DNA of 64,000 nt from Chinchilla lanigera. Its lineage: Eukaryota > Chordata > Mammalia > Rodentia > Chinchillidae. The position numbers were made by a program, and so were the translations under genes. Shown piece by piece: positions 50,501-57,629 of this stretch. The notes below the pieces were generated by a model. It had not been told where the DNA came from. It did not search any database and saw only the letters and a list, made by a program, of their open reading frames with translations. The stretch spans positions 286,899 through 350,898 of the forward strand of contig NW_004955481.1 in NCBI RefSeq assembly GCF_000276665.1. The letters are read 5' to 3'. Each line of letters starts with the position of its first letter. Position 1 is the first letter of the stretch.

Positions 50501-53500
50501 CACACCTCTTCCCTAGCCCAGCTTACAGCACTCACCTACTTCCCAGCATTCTCACAGTCACTCATCCTCTAGCCACTCCCTTCTTCACGAATTAATAAAA
50601 CCAAGATTCGGCCCCGGGTGGAGGCCTCTGTTGCAGATAACCATCATCATGGCTGGACTTAGGACCCCTTGGCTCCCCATAACTACGAATACGCCTTAGT
50701 GTCTTTATTCTCACCATGGGCTGCACTGGAAGTGGTAGACTGGAATTAACTCACTAGAATTCCAATAATTTTTCATGGGATTACAAATATAAACTTCCTG
50801 GGCAGAGACGAGGACCAGGAAGGGCTCTCTATAATAGGGAAGATGGGAAGTTCACAGGCAAATAAATATGGAAAACACTGAGTTTAACAAAGTTATAAAG
50901 AGGGGGTCACTTTGGTATTCTTAAAAGCCTTTATAATGTTTCTGCAGAACCAACAGCCCTCCCCCAAGTCATCTGCTCACAGAATACCTTGCCAGATAAA
51001 TATCTCATGGAATCACACTTTGAGAAATATTATTTAGGGGTTTTTCATAGATTTTTATTAGTACATGTTTGCAGTACATATTGTTTACATTCGTTGTGGG
51101 GAATATGTAAATGTACTTAACACATCTTAATTCTTTTTGTTCCACTTTCCTCCCCATCCTTGCAGCCTCCCTCCATTTCTAGATCTCCTTCCCATTTGCA
51201 AACTATCTTTCTCCCTGTCCCCTGTTACCTATCTTTTACTTTGTTTTTTAAATTATTTGTACTTGGAGTTTCTCATATGAAGAGAAGGTATGAGATAATT
51301 AAGCTTGTGTGTCTAATGTATTTCACATAGCATTATGGTCTCCAGACATTATGGTCCATTTCCCTAAAAATGACCCATATTTATCCTTTTTTAAAGTGAC
51401 ATAGTGCTCCACAGTATATAAATACCTCATTCTCTTTATCCATTTGTTGTTGTTGGATATACAGGCCACTTCCAAGATTTAGCCATTAGAAACTGCACTG
51501 CTACAAACGGGTTTACATGTATCACTGTGGTGTGATGTCTAACTCCTTTGGGACGATAACTAAGAAAGGGAATAGATGGGCTGAATGGAATTTCTGGTTT
51601 TTGTTTTCTGAGGAAGCTCCATACTGACTTCCATACTGGTTGTACAAGTCTACATTCCCACCAACATTGCAGAAGACTCACCAGCATTTGTTATTGTCTG
51701 ATTTTTTGATAATAGCATTCTTCTTGAAGTAAGATATTGCATTTCTCTGAAGGCCAGAGATGTTGAGCATTTTTTCAGGTATTTATTGGCCACTTGCACT
51801 TCTGAGAAGTGTCTACTCATTTCAGCTGCCCATTTTTTGATTTGGTCTTTCTTGAGTGGTTTGGTTCTTTTGAATTCTTTGTATATTCTAGGTATTAGTC
51901 CTCTGTTAGAAGAATAGCTAGCAAAAATTTTCTCTCATTCTGTAGGTTGTCTCTTCATTCTATTGATTGTTTCCTTTGCTGTGCAGAAGCTTTTTAATTT
52001 GGTTTAATTCCTTTTGTTAATTTTTTATGCTATTTCTTATACAACTGGAGTTCTATTTAAAAAGTCCTTTCCTGTGCCTATGTCTTCAAGAATTTTTCTT
52101 ATTTTCCAGCAGACTGTTTCTGTTTTAATATTTATGTCTTTGATCCATTTTATTTCGGTACATGTGATAGATATGAACCTAGATTCAGTCTTCTGCATGT
52201 GTATAACCAGCTTCCCCAGCTCTATCTGCTAAACAGGCCATCTTTCCTCCAGCATATGCTTTTGGCTTCTCTGTCAACTATCAGATGACTTCATGTGCCA
52301 AGGGTTGTTTCTTCATCTTTTATTCAGTTCCATTGATCTGCATGTCTGTTTTTGGGCCAGTACCATGCCATTTTTAATCACTTTTGCTCTGTATTATAAA
52401 TTGAGATCTAGGGTTGTGATCCCACTTCCTCCCTGTTTTTGTTGCCCATGATTGCTTTTGCTATTCTCAGTCCCTTCTGATTCCATATAAATTTTAGGAT
52501 AGTTTTTTCTAGTTCTGTGAGGAACACTGTTGGTATTTTGATTGGGATTGCATTAAATCTATGTATCAGTTTTGGTAGTATGGCCATTTTGACAACATTG
52601 ATTCTGCCTATTCAGGAATAGGGGATAGCTTTCCATTTTCTTACATCTTGTTTGATCTCTTTTTTCACAGTGCTGTAGTTTTTGTTATAGAGGTCTTTCC
52701 CTTCCTCAGTTAGATTAATTCCTATGTACTTAATTTTTCTTCATGCTACTGTTAATATTACAGTTTTCCTAATTTCCCTTTCTGTAAATTCATTATTAAT
52801 ATACAGGAAGGCTACTTATTTCTGTGTGCTGATTTTATATCCTGCTGTATTGCTCAATTTGGTTATTGATTTTAGAAGTCTTTTGGTAGAGTTTTTTGGG
52901 TCTTCTGTATAAAGGATTACGTCATCCTCACATAATGACAGTGTGACTTCTTCCTTTCCTATGCACATTCTTCTTAAGGAAACATTATTTTGGTCAGCTA
53001 ACTCCAAGGCTTAATTCTTAAATAGAGTACTACAAGACACAGAGGAGGGAAGTTGTGACATGCCATAAATTCTTTAACAAACGGCTCTAACAACTGGCTT
53101 TATACGGGCAGGAAACAGAAACTGGTGCTTGCCAATTTTCATAGTATAAATACTTCTATGGCTGATTTCAAGCTACCAACATGATGTCAGTGAATGCAAA
53201 GTTAGGGAGATGCACCCAACTGACTCCTGCACCCTGTTGAATTTTGGGGAGAAAAAGCTAATTCCTGGCTGGGAGAATGGGAGAATTAAAAAGTAGTTTA
53301 TGCTAATCTGATTCCTCAACTTAATTTGATAATTTGATTTTCAGGCCATAGATAAACAGAAGCTGAGATAACCAGGAAGAATTAGACTTCACTAAGATAA
53401 CCAGGAATAATCCGACTCTACAGTTTAAGAACTACACAACCATGTAAAACCACCATTTAAAAGACTTGCAGGCTTTTTTGTAAGAAGTAGCCTTCCTTGG

Positions 53501-54860
53501 AGATCTTGTCACCACCAGTCCAATTCATACTTAATGTGACAGTTGTATTTAGATTGTTTAAGAACACAGTTCAGGGCTCCTGCACTTAGGATAGAAAGAT
53601 AAGGAGTCCTCAGTGGGAAACCATAGGATACAGTGATTGATATGGATTCATGGTGCTTACCTGCCTGGCTTTCTGATAAATGACCCCAAATTTGAATGTG
53701 TTGTTGACGTCATGCTCATCATAGGACACAATCATTTGGGAGGCCTAGAAAATGTGGGGAAGAAAAACAATCAAGACTTGTTAATGTGGAGCAAGTAGAG
53801 AAGCAAATGAAAAAAGAAGCACCCTCTTGGGCACAGAGTGTATTCCCAATAAGAGACTTCCACACATACGAGGAAGAGAGGGACAACTCTCTCCAAGGAG
53901 GTTAGCTAGCTCCCAACACTGGCGCTTCTCTAGTAGTAACCAGCAGTAACCTCTGCATCAACCATTCTGTTCCCATCCAAATGCCCCAACCACAGCTTGA
54001 GCACACAGAGTCCAGAGAGACTCGGAACGAACTTTACCCCAGTATTTTTCTATCACGTGAAAAGTAAAGCCAGAACCCCAAAACCTGCTACCAAAGCTGG
54101 TTCTAGTTCCAATTCCTCCTCTTTTCAGAAGTATAACTGTGAGCAGGTCACTGCTCCTATCCAGACTTAATCCCTTTATCCATAAAATAAATAGTCTGTA
54201 AAGAGGAACACATCTTAATAAGATGAGATATGCAAAGAGAAAAAAGAAACCTGACCAGTGTTTCTATCTAATTTTTCATTTTGCCTCATAGAGTTGATGT
54301 CTGGGGTAAAAAAAATAAATAAGTCAATTCTAGCTCTGAATCTGCTCTAAATCCATGTGATTTGCAGTGAGATACTTAATTTCTCTGGACTTCAGTTTCC
54401 TCCTCTGTTAAATAGAAATGTGTAGGGATGAAAATTTCATGACATCAGTCACATGAAGTACTAAGCACAGAGCAACTATCATTATCATCATTATCATTAT
54501 CATCATCGTGTATGAACCTCTAGGAAATCAAAGCTGACCAGCTTTAAGGTGCTGTTGGGAATTCTTCTGCAGTAAAAAGGAGGGATCCGACCATGTGTTA
54601 TGCCAGCAAAGAACAAACCAGGCATAATTTGTTGGCTAGAATATGAGGCCCAGGTTAGCTTACTACTCACTGCATATTTCTGTTCTCAGATGCCTGAGGA
54701 AGTGACACTTCTCAGCATCCCCAGCAAGAGCCCTGCTGGCTGCACAGGAGCCTTCACTCCTGCCTGGCATGAGTCCAAGGGAAGAATCAGCGACCCTGCC
54801 AGGAAGAGGGACCAGGCCGTGGAGACCTTCCGAGTAACATTCTAAACTCTGCAAGTTTCT

Positions 54861-54897
<37 letters not shown>

Positions 54898-57199
54898 CTC
54901 AGCCAGATTAACATCCCAAATGGTCTTAAACAGTTATAGATGTTTTCCAATAAAGAAAACATAAAAATACAGCTGCTCTTCTAGTATTCACAGGGCTAGA
55001 GGCTTTCCAAGTGATAGCAAGAACCATGGAGATGCACATCATAGTAAACAGGATCTGACAACAAAAAATGCCAAACCTATAGTTCAGTTAGGTCTTTATG
55101 ATGGGGTTTTAATGTGTGGTTAAACTTCACTAACTCAGCTTTAATTATAAAAAGAGGTCAGTCTGAATGATAAGAAACATTCAGTGGTGCACATACATTA
55201 TTGGTAGTGTCTACAGGCACTAAAATGGCTAAAATCTCATTTGGGAGAGAGCTTTTCAGGAGAGAGTTCTGCTTCTTAGCAGAGGGACAAATAGATGCTT
55301 CCGAGTATGTCACACCCAGTCATGGACTTTTAAGGCATTTATTCCTGGGGGCTCTGGATGTTTCACCAGGACGGGGGCCTCTCTTCCCCAGCAGACACGC
55401 ATCATATAGTTCCTGGTGGTCAGAGCTGGAGCGTGGGGCATGGACACAGCCGGCCCCAGCGAGCCTCAGCAGCCACAGCCCTGGGCCACAGCAAAAGCCC
55501 AGAAGCACAGCTCTGCTTCTGTTCACTCCCTCCAGACCCTGCTGGCTCAGGAAGCCACAGTCAGTTCACAGGATCTTTTCCTGTGGCCAATTTCAAGCAA
55601 TTTTCCATCCGTGGGTGATTTAAGTCCTGTCATGCCATAATCATTCTTGAGCGCATGTGTTGGTTTGTTTCATTATTAGTGTGCTTCTTGCAACTCACAT
55701 CTCTACATCACAACTGGAGTCAAGATCAGGCGAATGCTAAGAAAACCACTATCAAAGAACCAGCCAGTTTATTAATGAAGGCCAGCAGGGGCTTGTAAAG
55801 CCTCAGAGCTGAGGTAACATGGGCAACAGGGAGTGGAAGTCTGGCCTTTCCGTTCTTAATCTGTGTCCACCCTCGGTACCCTACGGCTCCACGATGGCAG
55901 AGTGGATCGGCACCAGTTCCCAGTGACAGGGAGAATCATGCCCTGCCCCAGCACAGGCTTCAGGGCGGTTCAACTTTGGTGAGGTAAAGAAGCTACCAAA
56001 TTGCTACCCTTTGCCACCTGCACAGCAAACTGGGGACCTACTCAGGTAGGCTAGAGATCCAGGCACGCTGAGGATGGATTCCCAGTGGACCATTTTGTGA
56101 AAGAAGGGCAGAGAAAGAGAAAGAGGCTTATCATGGAGACCCCAGAAAACCCCACCATGATGCAGAAAACTCCCCACAGAGCAAGCCATGGGTGTGCAAA
56201 TCCATGCCAAGCTGCAGAGTCCTGGATAACAGGCAAAGGAGAACATGAAGGTCCTCACCTTGGGGTACAGGACAGGGTTGAATTTCAGCCCCACAGCGTC
56301 ATCACAGAAGGCCTAAGTGGACAGAGAAACACACAGTTCAGGGGCCGAATCTGTGGAGCACGTTAGAGCTCCTGTGCCCACAAGAGAAAGCAGGACTGGC
56401 AGGGTAATACGGACAGGATCAGGGCTCTGAAACCAAAGTCCGGCTCTGCTGCTCACTCACGTATGCCCATACCAGTTAACTAACCTTTCGGGAGCTTCCT
56501 GATAAAGTGGGGGGTGGGAGGCCGAGGCTTATCTCCACTCTGATCATAAACAATTCTAAAAAGCCACCCCCCTCAACTCCCATCAAAGGTACTTGGCACA
56601 AATTCTGTTAGCATTCCTGTTCCCAGAGTGAGGGTCCAACTCAGCCCAGCCAACCACCCCTCTTTGCTGATTCCATAACCAAGCTCCTTGTTCTCAAAGT
56701 AGGGACATGGGCCCCTCTGCCCATGGGGCCCATGACAACTCCTTACTTGAGGCAGTGCCGGGTCTGGATTATCCCTCGCCCTGTCCTCACCTGTGAAAGC
56801 TCTCCTGGCCACTCTTTGTACCCGTCCTCTGAAATCCTACAGCATTCACCATGGCCAGCTCAGCTTCCACCTTCTCTTTTCTCCAAAACTAGCTCTGAAC
56901 TATCTGGGGTGGCGACCATGCAGCAAGGATGAGGTGAGGAGAGGAGGGAAGGGAAGGGAAGGCAGAAACAGCTGCCAACAGCCAACATTCTCATCCATGA
57001 AGTCAAAGGTGTTAGAGAAAAGTGGCCTCCCCCAAGGGCAGGGCCTGTACCCCACCCCAGAGACCAGTTCAGGATGACACAGGAAGCCACCTTCTTCTTC
57101 TTTCTGGGCTTGAGGTTTACCTTGGCAATCTGAGGGACGCTGGGCAACTTGCTAAGTCCAGCCAAGGGGATCCGCTCATGCACTGTCTTCAGTTTGGAC
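14808..57199 (-). CDS. RAP1GAP2: RAP1GAP2, 3' two-thirds of the gene (16 coding exons, partial at 5' end)
   Basis: Rap1 GTPase-activating protein 2 stimulates GTP hydrolysis by Rap1, which controls platelet adhesion and secretion and neuronal signalling. On the complement strand the join is 57199-57121, 56312-56259, 53744-53661, 45865-45765, 43246-43117, 41055-40900, 36161-36090, 35664-35578, 34221-34087, 25824-25687, 24065-23947, 21417-21304, 21066-20949, 20463-20337, 15290-15214, 14816-14808. Total is 1600 nt: one base finishing an Arg codon, then 532 residues and TAA. All 15 introns are GT-AG and every phase matches. Below, residues are numbered locally from the first Ser (1). The Rap-GAP domain is about residues 45-265, followed by a long Ser-rich tail. 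RAP1GAP2 rather than RAP1GAP is supported by the tail motifs [14 protein letters not shown] and [18 protein letters not shown] and by absence of the RAP1GAP tail. Upstream exons and the promoter are outside the window. Comparisons with the human protein are from memory. Confidence 0.96.
15214..15290 (-). CDS. RAP1GAP2: RAP1GAP2 penultimate exon (residues 505-530)
   Basis: A 77-nt exon completing Asp505 and then encoding [20 protein letters not shown] and ASSSG. The acceptor is TTCTTAG and the donor GTAAGC. The basic and aromatic block [12 protein letters not shown] is the conserved C-terminus of RAP1GAP2. Reading through the donor would add unrelated intron-coded residues, so splicing to the 9-nt terminal piece is preferred. 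Confidence 0.94.
15775..15975 (+). mobile_element. Composite B1-ID SINE
   Basis: A 7SL-derived half (GTGGTGGTGCACACCTGTAATCC...CTCAAAATAAAAAATAAAAA) is joined to a shortened ID half (GGGCTAGGGATATAGCTTAGCA...AGGTTTGATCCCCCCTATAG) and an A-tail. It lies in the 5046-bp intron. Confidence 0.8.
16385..18390 (-). mobile_element. L1 LINE, antisense, 3' UTR and ORF2 end
   Basis: Read on the complement, this runs from ORF2 (about 18390) to the 3' UTR and tail (about 16385). Plus-strand landmarks are TGGGTATACCAGCTGCTTCCAGG, CTAATTTACATTCCCACCAACAG and TTTGCTGTGCAGAAGCTTTTGA. It is 5'-truncated and the frame is broken. Confidence 0.88.
16849..17041 (+). mobile_element. Nested L1 3'-end insertion
   Basis: A sense L1 3'-UTR fragment (GGGAGGGGAGAAGGGG...TGTACCAATAAAATCTAATTTT plus A-tail) sits inside the antisense L1. 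Flanks ACATTTTCC (16849-16857) and ACGTTTTCC (17033-17041) are a 9-bp duplication that differs only at a CpG. The host L1 text continues across the junction. Confidence 0.7.
19040..19135 (-). repeat. MIR relic
   Basis: CCCATTTTACAGATGAGGAAACTGAGGCTCAGAGAG is the antisense MIR core. Confidence 0.7.
19735..19830 (+). repeat. Partial B1 SINE
   Basis: ACTGGGCATGGGCAGCTGAGGTGCATGCCTGTAATCTTGG...GAGGCAGGAGGATCACAAGTTTGAGCCC is the 5' part of a B1-type element without the second half. Confidence 0.65.
20337..20463 (-). CDS. RAP1GAP2: RAP1GAP2 exon (residues 463-504 plus split Asp505)
   Basis: A 127-nt exon encoding [40 protein letters not shown] and PT, ending with G of a split Asp codon. The acceptor CCCCAG follows a strong pyrimidine tract and the donor is GTCAGT. 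TTSPFKQ and [16 protein letters not shown] are specific to RAP1GAP2. Confidence 0.96.
20949..21066 (-). CDS. RAP1GAP2: RAP1GAP2 exon (residues 424-462)
   Basis: A 118-nt exon whose first G completes Lys423; it encodes [20 protein letters not shown] then [19 protein letters not shown]. The acceptor is CTGCAG and the donor GTAAGT. The poly-Ser RSSSSTSS stretch is typical of the tail. From memory the human protein has no Asn in GRAxISR and has Gly where this reads Cys in EECDSG; both are in disordered sequence. The intron before it is only 237 bp. Confidence 0.95.
21304..21417 (-). CDS. RAP1GAP2: RAP1GAP2 exon (residues 386-422 plus split Lys423)
   Basis: A 114-nt exon whose first T completes Cys385; it encodes [20 protein letters not shown] then [17 protein letters not shown] and ends with AA of a split Lys codon. 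The acceptor is CCTCAG and the donor GTAAGA. TPKTPDG.HSSQE.KSE..S..SSPE is shared by both RAP1GAP paralogues and is rich in proline-directed Ser/Thr sites. Confidence 0.96.
22025..22765 (-). mobile_element. Old L1M LINE fragment, antisense
   Basis: ATTGTGCAACCATCACCACAATC, CTATTTTCTGTCTGTATGGATTTGCC and GGATAGAATTGCTGGGTCCTATGG are typical of mammalian-wide L1 3' ends read on the complement. It lies in the intron between the exons at 23947 and 21417. Confidence 0.8.
23560..23640 (+). mobile_element. ID SINE
   Basis: CTGAGAGTGTATCTCAGTGGTATAG...CCCTGGGTTCAATCCCCAGTATTGCAAAAAA. It lies 307 bp downstream of the exon at 23947-24065, inside the next intron. Confidence 0.78.
23947..24065 (-). CDS. 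RAP1GAP2: RAP1GAP2 exon (residues 346-384 plus split Cys385)
   Basis: A 119-nt exon encoding [20 protein letters not shown] then [19 protein letters not shown], ending with TG of a split Cys codon. The acceptor is GACAG and the donor GTAACT. It lies in the basic, Ser-rich, presumably disordered tail; the [10 protein letters not shown] stretch aligns with the SPTRKKSGPF region of RAP1GAP. Confidence 0.95.
24430..24560 (-). repeat. MIR relic
   Basis: TTTATTTCACCAATGAGGAAGCTGAGGCCCAGAGAGG...AAGGTCAGCTAGAAAATCACTGGCAGAATGAGGAC is antisense MIR. Confidence 0.75.
25145..25335 (+). repeat. MIR relic
   Basis: AATCACATCCCAGCTCTTCAGCTTAGCCGGGTGACTTTTGGCAAGTTATTTAATCC is sense MIR. Confidence 0.7.
25687..25824 (-). 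CDS. RAP1GAP2: RAP1GAP2 exon with TKT motif (residues 300-345)
   Basis: A 138-nt phase-0 exon encoding [40 protein letters not shown] and TKTTFS. The acceptor is CTGCAG and the donor GTGAGT. Thr340-Lys341-Thr342 match the T-K-T triplet reported in human Rap1GAP2 to bind the C2A domain of synaptotagmin-like protein 1. RSHSME is a basic and Ser-rich stretch of the kind found at phosphorylation sites. Confidence 0.96.
28640..28860 (-). repeat. MIR-like relic
   Basis: TACTGAGGTACAGAGAAGATAG...GATGGCCCAAGGCCACAAAGCAGGTAAGAGATGGAG resembles antisense MIR. Confidence 0.5.
30783..30820. repeat. (CA)19 microsatellite
   Basis: An uninterrupted CA run of 38 bases in an intron; likely to vary in length. 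Confidence 0.95.
32343..32481 (+). mobile_element. Young-looking ID SINE with perfect 17-bp target-site duplication
   Basis: CTATGTACCCCTCTCTC occurs at 32343-32359 and 32465-32481. Between them is a full ID body (GGGGCTGGGGATTTAGCTCA...GTTCCCGGTACTGGAG) and an A-tail of more than 20. The perfect duplication and long tail suggest a recent insertion. Confidence 0.92.
32790..32960 (+). repeat. MIR relic
   Basis: TGTTAAGAGCAGAAGCTCTGGAATCTGGGAGACCTGAATTCAACTC...TTGAGTCTTAGTTTCTGCAC is sense MIR. Confidence 0.75.
33060..33250 (-). repeat. MIR relic
   Basis: CATTTACTGCATTGCACGCAATGTACTTTCCAGGCATTACTTCAGT...AGAGCTGGGATTTGAAAACAGG is antisense MIR. Confidence 0.65.
34087..34221 (-). CDS. RAP1GAP2: RAP1GAP2 exon (residues 255-299, end of GAP domain)
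   Basis: A 135-nt phase-0 exon encoding [36 protein letters not shown] and HGGFLESFK. The acceptor is TTCTAG and the donor GTATGG. It ends the folded domain and begins the regulatory tail. The downstream intron is the longest fully contained one, at 8262 bp. Confidence 0.97.
35401..35438. repeat. Perfect 2 x 19-bp tandem duplication
   Basis: GGAGTTTCCACAAGAAGAA at 35401-35419 is repeated exactly at 35420-35438, about 140 bp beyond the donor of exon 35578-35664. Confidence 0.95.
35578..35664 (-). CDS. RAP1GAP2: RAP1GAP2 exon (residues 226-254)
   Basis: An 87-nt phase-0 exon encoding [20 protein letters not shown] then KSDKFAKLE. The acceptor is TTGCAG and the donor GTGAGA. The sequence EFLLTKLxNAE forms the last helices of the Rap-GAP domain. 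The double Cys matches RAP1GAP2 rather than RAP1GAP. Confidence 0.97.
36090..36161 (-). CDS. RAP1GAP2: RAP1GAP2 exon (residues 202-225)
   Basis: A 72-nt phase-0 exon encoding [20 protein letters not shown] then VFQK. The acceptor is TGTTCAG and the donor GTAAGA. VSVTARxDVPxFGPPLP is a family signature in the later part of the Rap-GAP domain. Only 425 bp of intron separate it from the next exon. Confidence 0.96.
38529..38572. repeat. (AC)n microsatellite
   Basis: About 22 uninterrupted AC units, preceded by an imperfect CACACATACAC start. Confidence 0.95.
38640..38750 (-). repeat. MIR relic
   Basis: TCATTTCACACAGACAGAAACTGAGGCCCTGAGAGGG...GTCACAGAAGGTCAGAGATAGGGC is antisense MIR. Confidence 0.65.
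39415..39585 (-). mobile_element. B1 SINE with internal duplication, antisense
   Basis: A (GTTTT)n tail is followed by GAGACAGGGTCTCACTATTTTGTG, two successive CAGGCTGGCCT blocks and CCAAGTGCTGGGATTACAGG. The doubled block is the internal duplication typical of rodent B1. Confidence 0.88.
39985..40380 (+). mobile_element. MaLR-like LTR fragment, copy 4
   Basis: TGTCGGGATGTCCCCCCAAAGCCTCGTGCAGTC...GATTATGGGTGTGAGTGCTACACCC...CCACCATGAGCTGTTGCC resembles the LTRs in the 3' flank but is more diverged and lacks the usual end. Confidence 0.45.
40900..41055 (-). CDS. RAP1GAP2: RAP1GAP2 exon with catalytic Asn thumb (residues 150-201)
   Basis: A 156-nt phase-0 exon encoding [20 protein letters not shown] then [20 protein letters not shown] and [12 protein letters not shown]. 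The acceptor is GTTTAG and the donor GTAAGG. Rap GAPs use an Asn thumb instead of an Arg finger; in RAP1GAP it is Asn290 in the helix HIGNDIV. The matching Asn here is residue 158 and is intact, so catalysis is predicted to be retained. Confidence 0.97.
41130..41178. repeat. 29-bp partial tandem duplication
   Basis: ATTTTACCTTTGAATATAAA at 41130-41149 recurs at 41159-41178, with a shorter CCTTTGAATAT copy between. It lies about 75 bp upstream of the acceptor of the catalytic exon 40900-41055. Confidence 0.9.
42442..42499. repeat. Perfect 2 x 29-bp tandem duplication
   Basis: The 29-bp unit beginning AGAGACGAGGCTGTAACC and ending TGGCCAGG at 42442-42470 is repeated exactly at 42471-42499, in an intron. 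Confidence 0.95.
42640..42790 (-). repeat. MIR relic
   Basis: TATTCCCATTCTACAGACAAGAAAAATGCGGCTACAAGG...GAGTCACACAGCC is antisense MIR. Confidence 0.65.
42880..42965 (-). mobile_element. ID SINE, antisense
   Basis: TTTTTATTCCTTTGGTGCTGAGGATGGAAACCAGGG...CTAGGCAAGTGTTCTAGCGC...CTCACCCCAGCCC is the complement of ID, ending 150 bp before exon 43117-43246. Confidence 0.78.
43117..43246 (-). CDS. RAP1GAP2: RAP1GAP2 exon (residues 107-149, Rap-GAP core)
   Basis: A 130-nt exon whose first T completes Gly106; it then encodes [20 protein letters not shown] and [20 protein letters not shown], ending AQQ. The acceptor is CCCAG and the donor GTAACC. The GGLD...TG..S.Y and EIMFHVST motifs are hallmarks of the Rap-GAP fold shared with RAP1GAP, SIPA1 and tuberin. 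Confidence 0.97.
43912..44130 (+). mobile_element. Composite B1-ID SINE
   Basis: A B1-like half (GGCATGGTGTCACACACCCATAATCCCAGCTACTCAGG) is joined via AAAATAAAACATTTTTTAAAA to an ID half (GTTGGGGATGTAGAGC...CCTGGGTTCACTCCCCAGTACTG). Confidence 0.85.
44540..44712 (-). repeat. MIR relic
   Basis: TTATCTCCTTTTTCACATATGGGAAAACTGAGGCTGG...GCAGAGCAGGGATTTGAACCCAGG is antisense MIR. Confidence 0.75.
44860..45050 (-). mobile_element. Composite B1-ID SINE, antisense
   Basis: ID half (AGTACTAGGGATTGAACCCAAGGCC) then B1 half (ACAAGGTCTCACCAAGTCACCCAGGCTGG...ATTATAGGCATGGACCACCG) on the complement. Confidence 0.8.
45765..45865 (-). CDS. RAP1GAP2: RAP1GAP2 exon (residues 73-105 plus split Gly106)
   Basis: A 101-nt exon encoding [16 protein letters not shown] then [17 protein letters not shown], ending in GG of a split Gly codon. 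The acceptor is TTTCAG after a T-rich tract and the donor is GTGAGT. Residue 80 is Trp (TGG at 45844-45842), where the human protein is remembered as Gly and RAP1GAP as a small polar residue. The reading frame is intact and the splice sites are strong, so the exon looks functional. Confidence 0.95.
46150..46965 (+). mobile_element. Old L1 LINE, ORF2 3' part and tail
   Basis: CACTTCATACCCACCAGGATGGC, GGCTAAAAAGAGTTTCCATGAGACCC and ATGGATGAACTCTGGAAACAG are L1 3'-end landmarks in sense. It is diverged and non-coding. Confidence 0.8.
46970..47945 (+). mobile_element. Second old L1 LINE fragment
   Basis: It restarts at an earlier L1 point (AGAGGATATGCAGATGGCAAATAACCACATG) and repeats the same 3' region through CACACCATGGAATACTACTCAGCAG, so it is a separate insertion from the one before it. 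Confidence 0.8.
48200..48300 (-). mobile_element. ID SINE remnant, antisense
   Basis: TTTATTTATTTTCTTCCCATGCTGGAGAGTGAACCCAGCGCC...GCTGGGCTACGTTCCCAGTCCC matches antisense ID. Confidence 0.6.
48500..48665 (+). repeat. ID SINE remnant with duplicated 3' end
   Basis: AGGGGAGGGAGCGCAGTGGTAAGAGCACTTGACTAG is ID-like. Its end TTTCCATCACAAGTGCAC (48549-48566) recurs at 48616-48633, a 67-bp tandem duplication with AT-rich spacer. Confidence 0.6.
48815..49040 (-). mobile_element. hAT-type DNA transposon relic (MER family)
   Basis: GGGGGTCTGCAAACTCTGGCCCATGGACC opens it and ATCTGGCTCTTTACAGAAAAAATTCACTGACCCC closes it, giving imperfect inverted ends. The body (TTTATTGGAGCACAGCCAGGCC) matches a common non-autonomous mammalian element. 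Confidence 0.7.
50259..50280. repeat. (ACC)n short triplet run
   Basis: Seven CAC/ACC triplets in an intron. Confidence 0.9.
51040..53010 (-). mobile_element. L1 LINE, antisense, about 2 kb
   Basis: The complement runs from ORF2 reverse-transcriptase end to 3' UTR. 51436-51687 on the complement translates to ORF2-like [17 protein letters not shown]. Plus-strand landmarks are TTTGCTGTGCAGAAGCTTTTTAATTTGG and GTTTTTGTTGCCCATGATTGCTTTTGC. It is 5'-truncated with broken frames. Confidence 0.9.
53661..53744 (-). CDS. RAP1GAP2: RAP1GAP2 exon (residues 45-72, start of Rap-GAP domain)
   Basis: An 84-nt phase-0 exon encoding [18 protein letters not shown] then [10 protein letters not shown]. The acceptor is TTCTAG and the donor GTAAGC. 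The motif [10 protein letters not shown] opens the Rap-GAP catalytic fold in this family. The downstream intron, 7795 bp, holds a long antisense L1 and two sense L1 pieces. Confidence 0.96.
54080..54507 (+). repeat. MIR relics and ATTATC-rich run
   Basis: 54115-54215 and 54355-54475 carry MIR-like text (GAGATACTTAATTTCTCTGGACTTCAGTTTCCTCCTCTG). A TATCATTATCATC run follows at 54478-54507. Confidence 0.6.
54863..54894. repeat. (CA)16 microsatellite
   Basis: An uninterrupted CA run in an intron. Confidence 0.95.
56259..56312 (-). CDS. RAP1GAP2: RAP1GAP2 exon (residues 27-44)
   Basis: A 54-nt phase-0 exon encoding [18 protein letters not shown], bounded by an ACTTAG acceptor and a GTGAGG donor. 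It follows an intron of 808 bp. The human protein is remembered as having Arg where this reads Lys in GLKFNP, a conservative change. It leads directly into the Rap-GAP domain. Confidence 0.95.
57121..57199 (-). CDS. RAP1GAP2: RAP1GAP2 exon (residues 1-26, start of the visible part)
   Basis: This 79-nt exon begins with the third base of an Arg codon and then encodes [10 protein letters not shown] followed by [16 protein letters not shown]. The acceptor reads TGTAG and the donor GTAAAC. It belongs to the N-terminal region just before the catalytic Rap-GAP domain. The preceding exon, expected to end in VILR, was not found up to position 64000, so the intron on its 5' side is longer than 6.8 kb. 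Confidence 0.95.
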
Positions 57200-57629
57200 C
57201 TACAGTGCAGACAAGGGTGAGACCAAGGCATCCATAAGAAACGGAGTCAGCAAGGAAGGTGGCTGAGGTCACACCACACAGGGCACTTGCTTCAGGTCTC
57301 CCCAGTGGCAGATCAACCTGTATTCGCCAAGCCCATGCGTGAAGCACCGCACTCAAACAGTAAGAAAATGGAATCCTGCCTAGGTACCCAAGGGTAGGTG
57401 GATATTTAAAGTACAGGTCTGGCAATGTCATCTGCCACTGAAATATGGGAAATGCAATTAGCCACCGTCAAGGTCACCATTATTCTTTCATTGTTTGTGA
57501 GGTTTTTTTATATTCTCCCCAAGAACTGGGCCTAGCTTCTACATATATATTTGGATTTGGACATGCAAATGAACTGGTATGAAAAGATAAATCTAATATT
57601 TGAAAATCTGGATTTACTCAAAATATAAA

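Larger units (their letters stand above)
45866..53660. other. RAP1GAP2 intron, 7795 bp
   Basis: Contents are sense L1 pieces (46150-47950), ID remnants (48200-48665), a DNA transposon (48815-49040), unique AT-rich sequence (49050-51030) and a long antisense L1 (51040-53010). The exons on either side join KARQ to TLEEE, so no exon is missing. Confidence 0.75.
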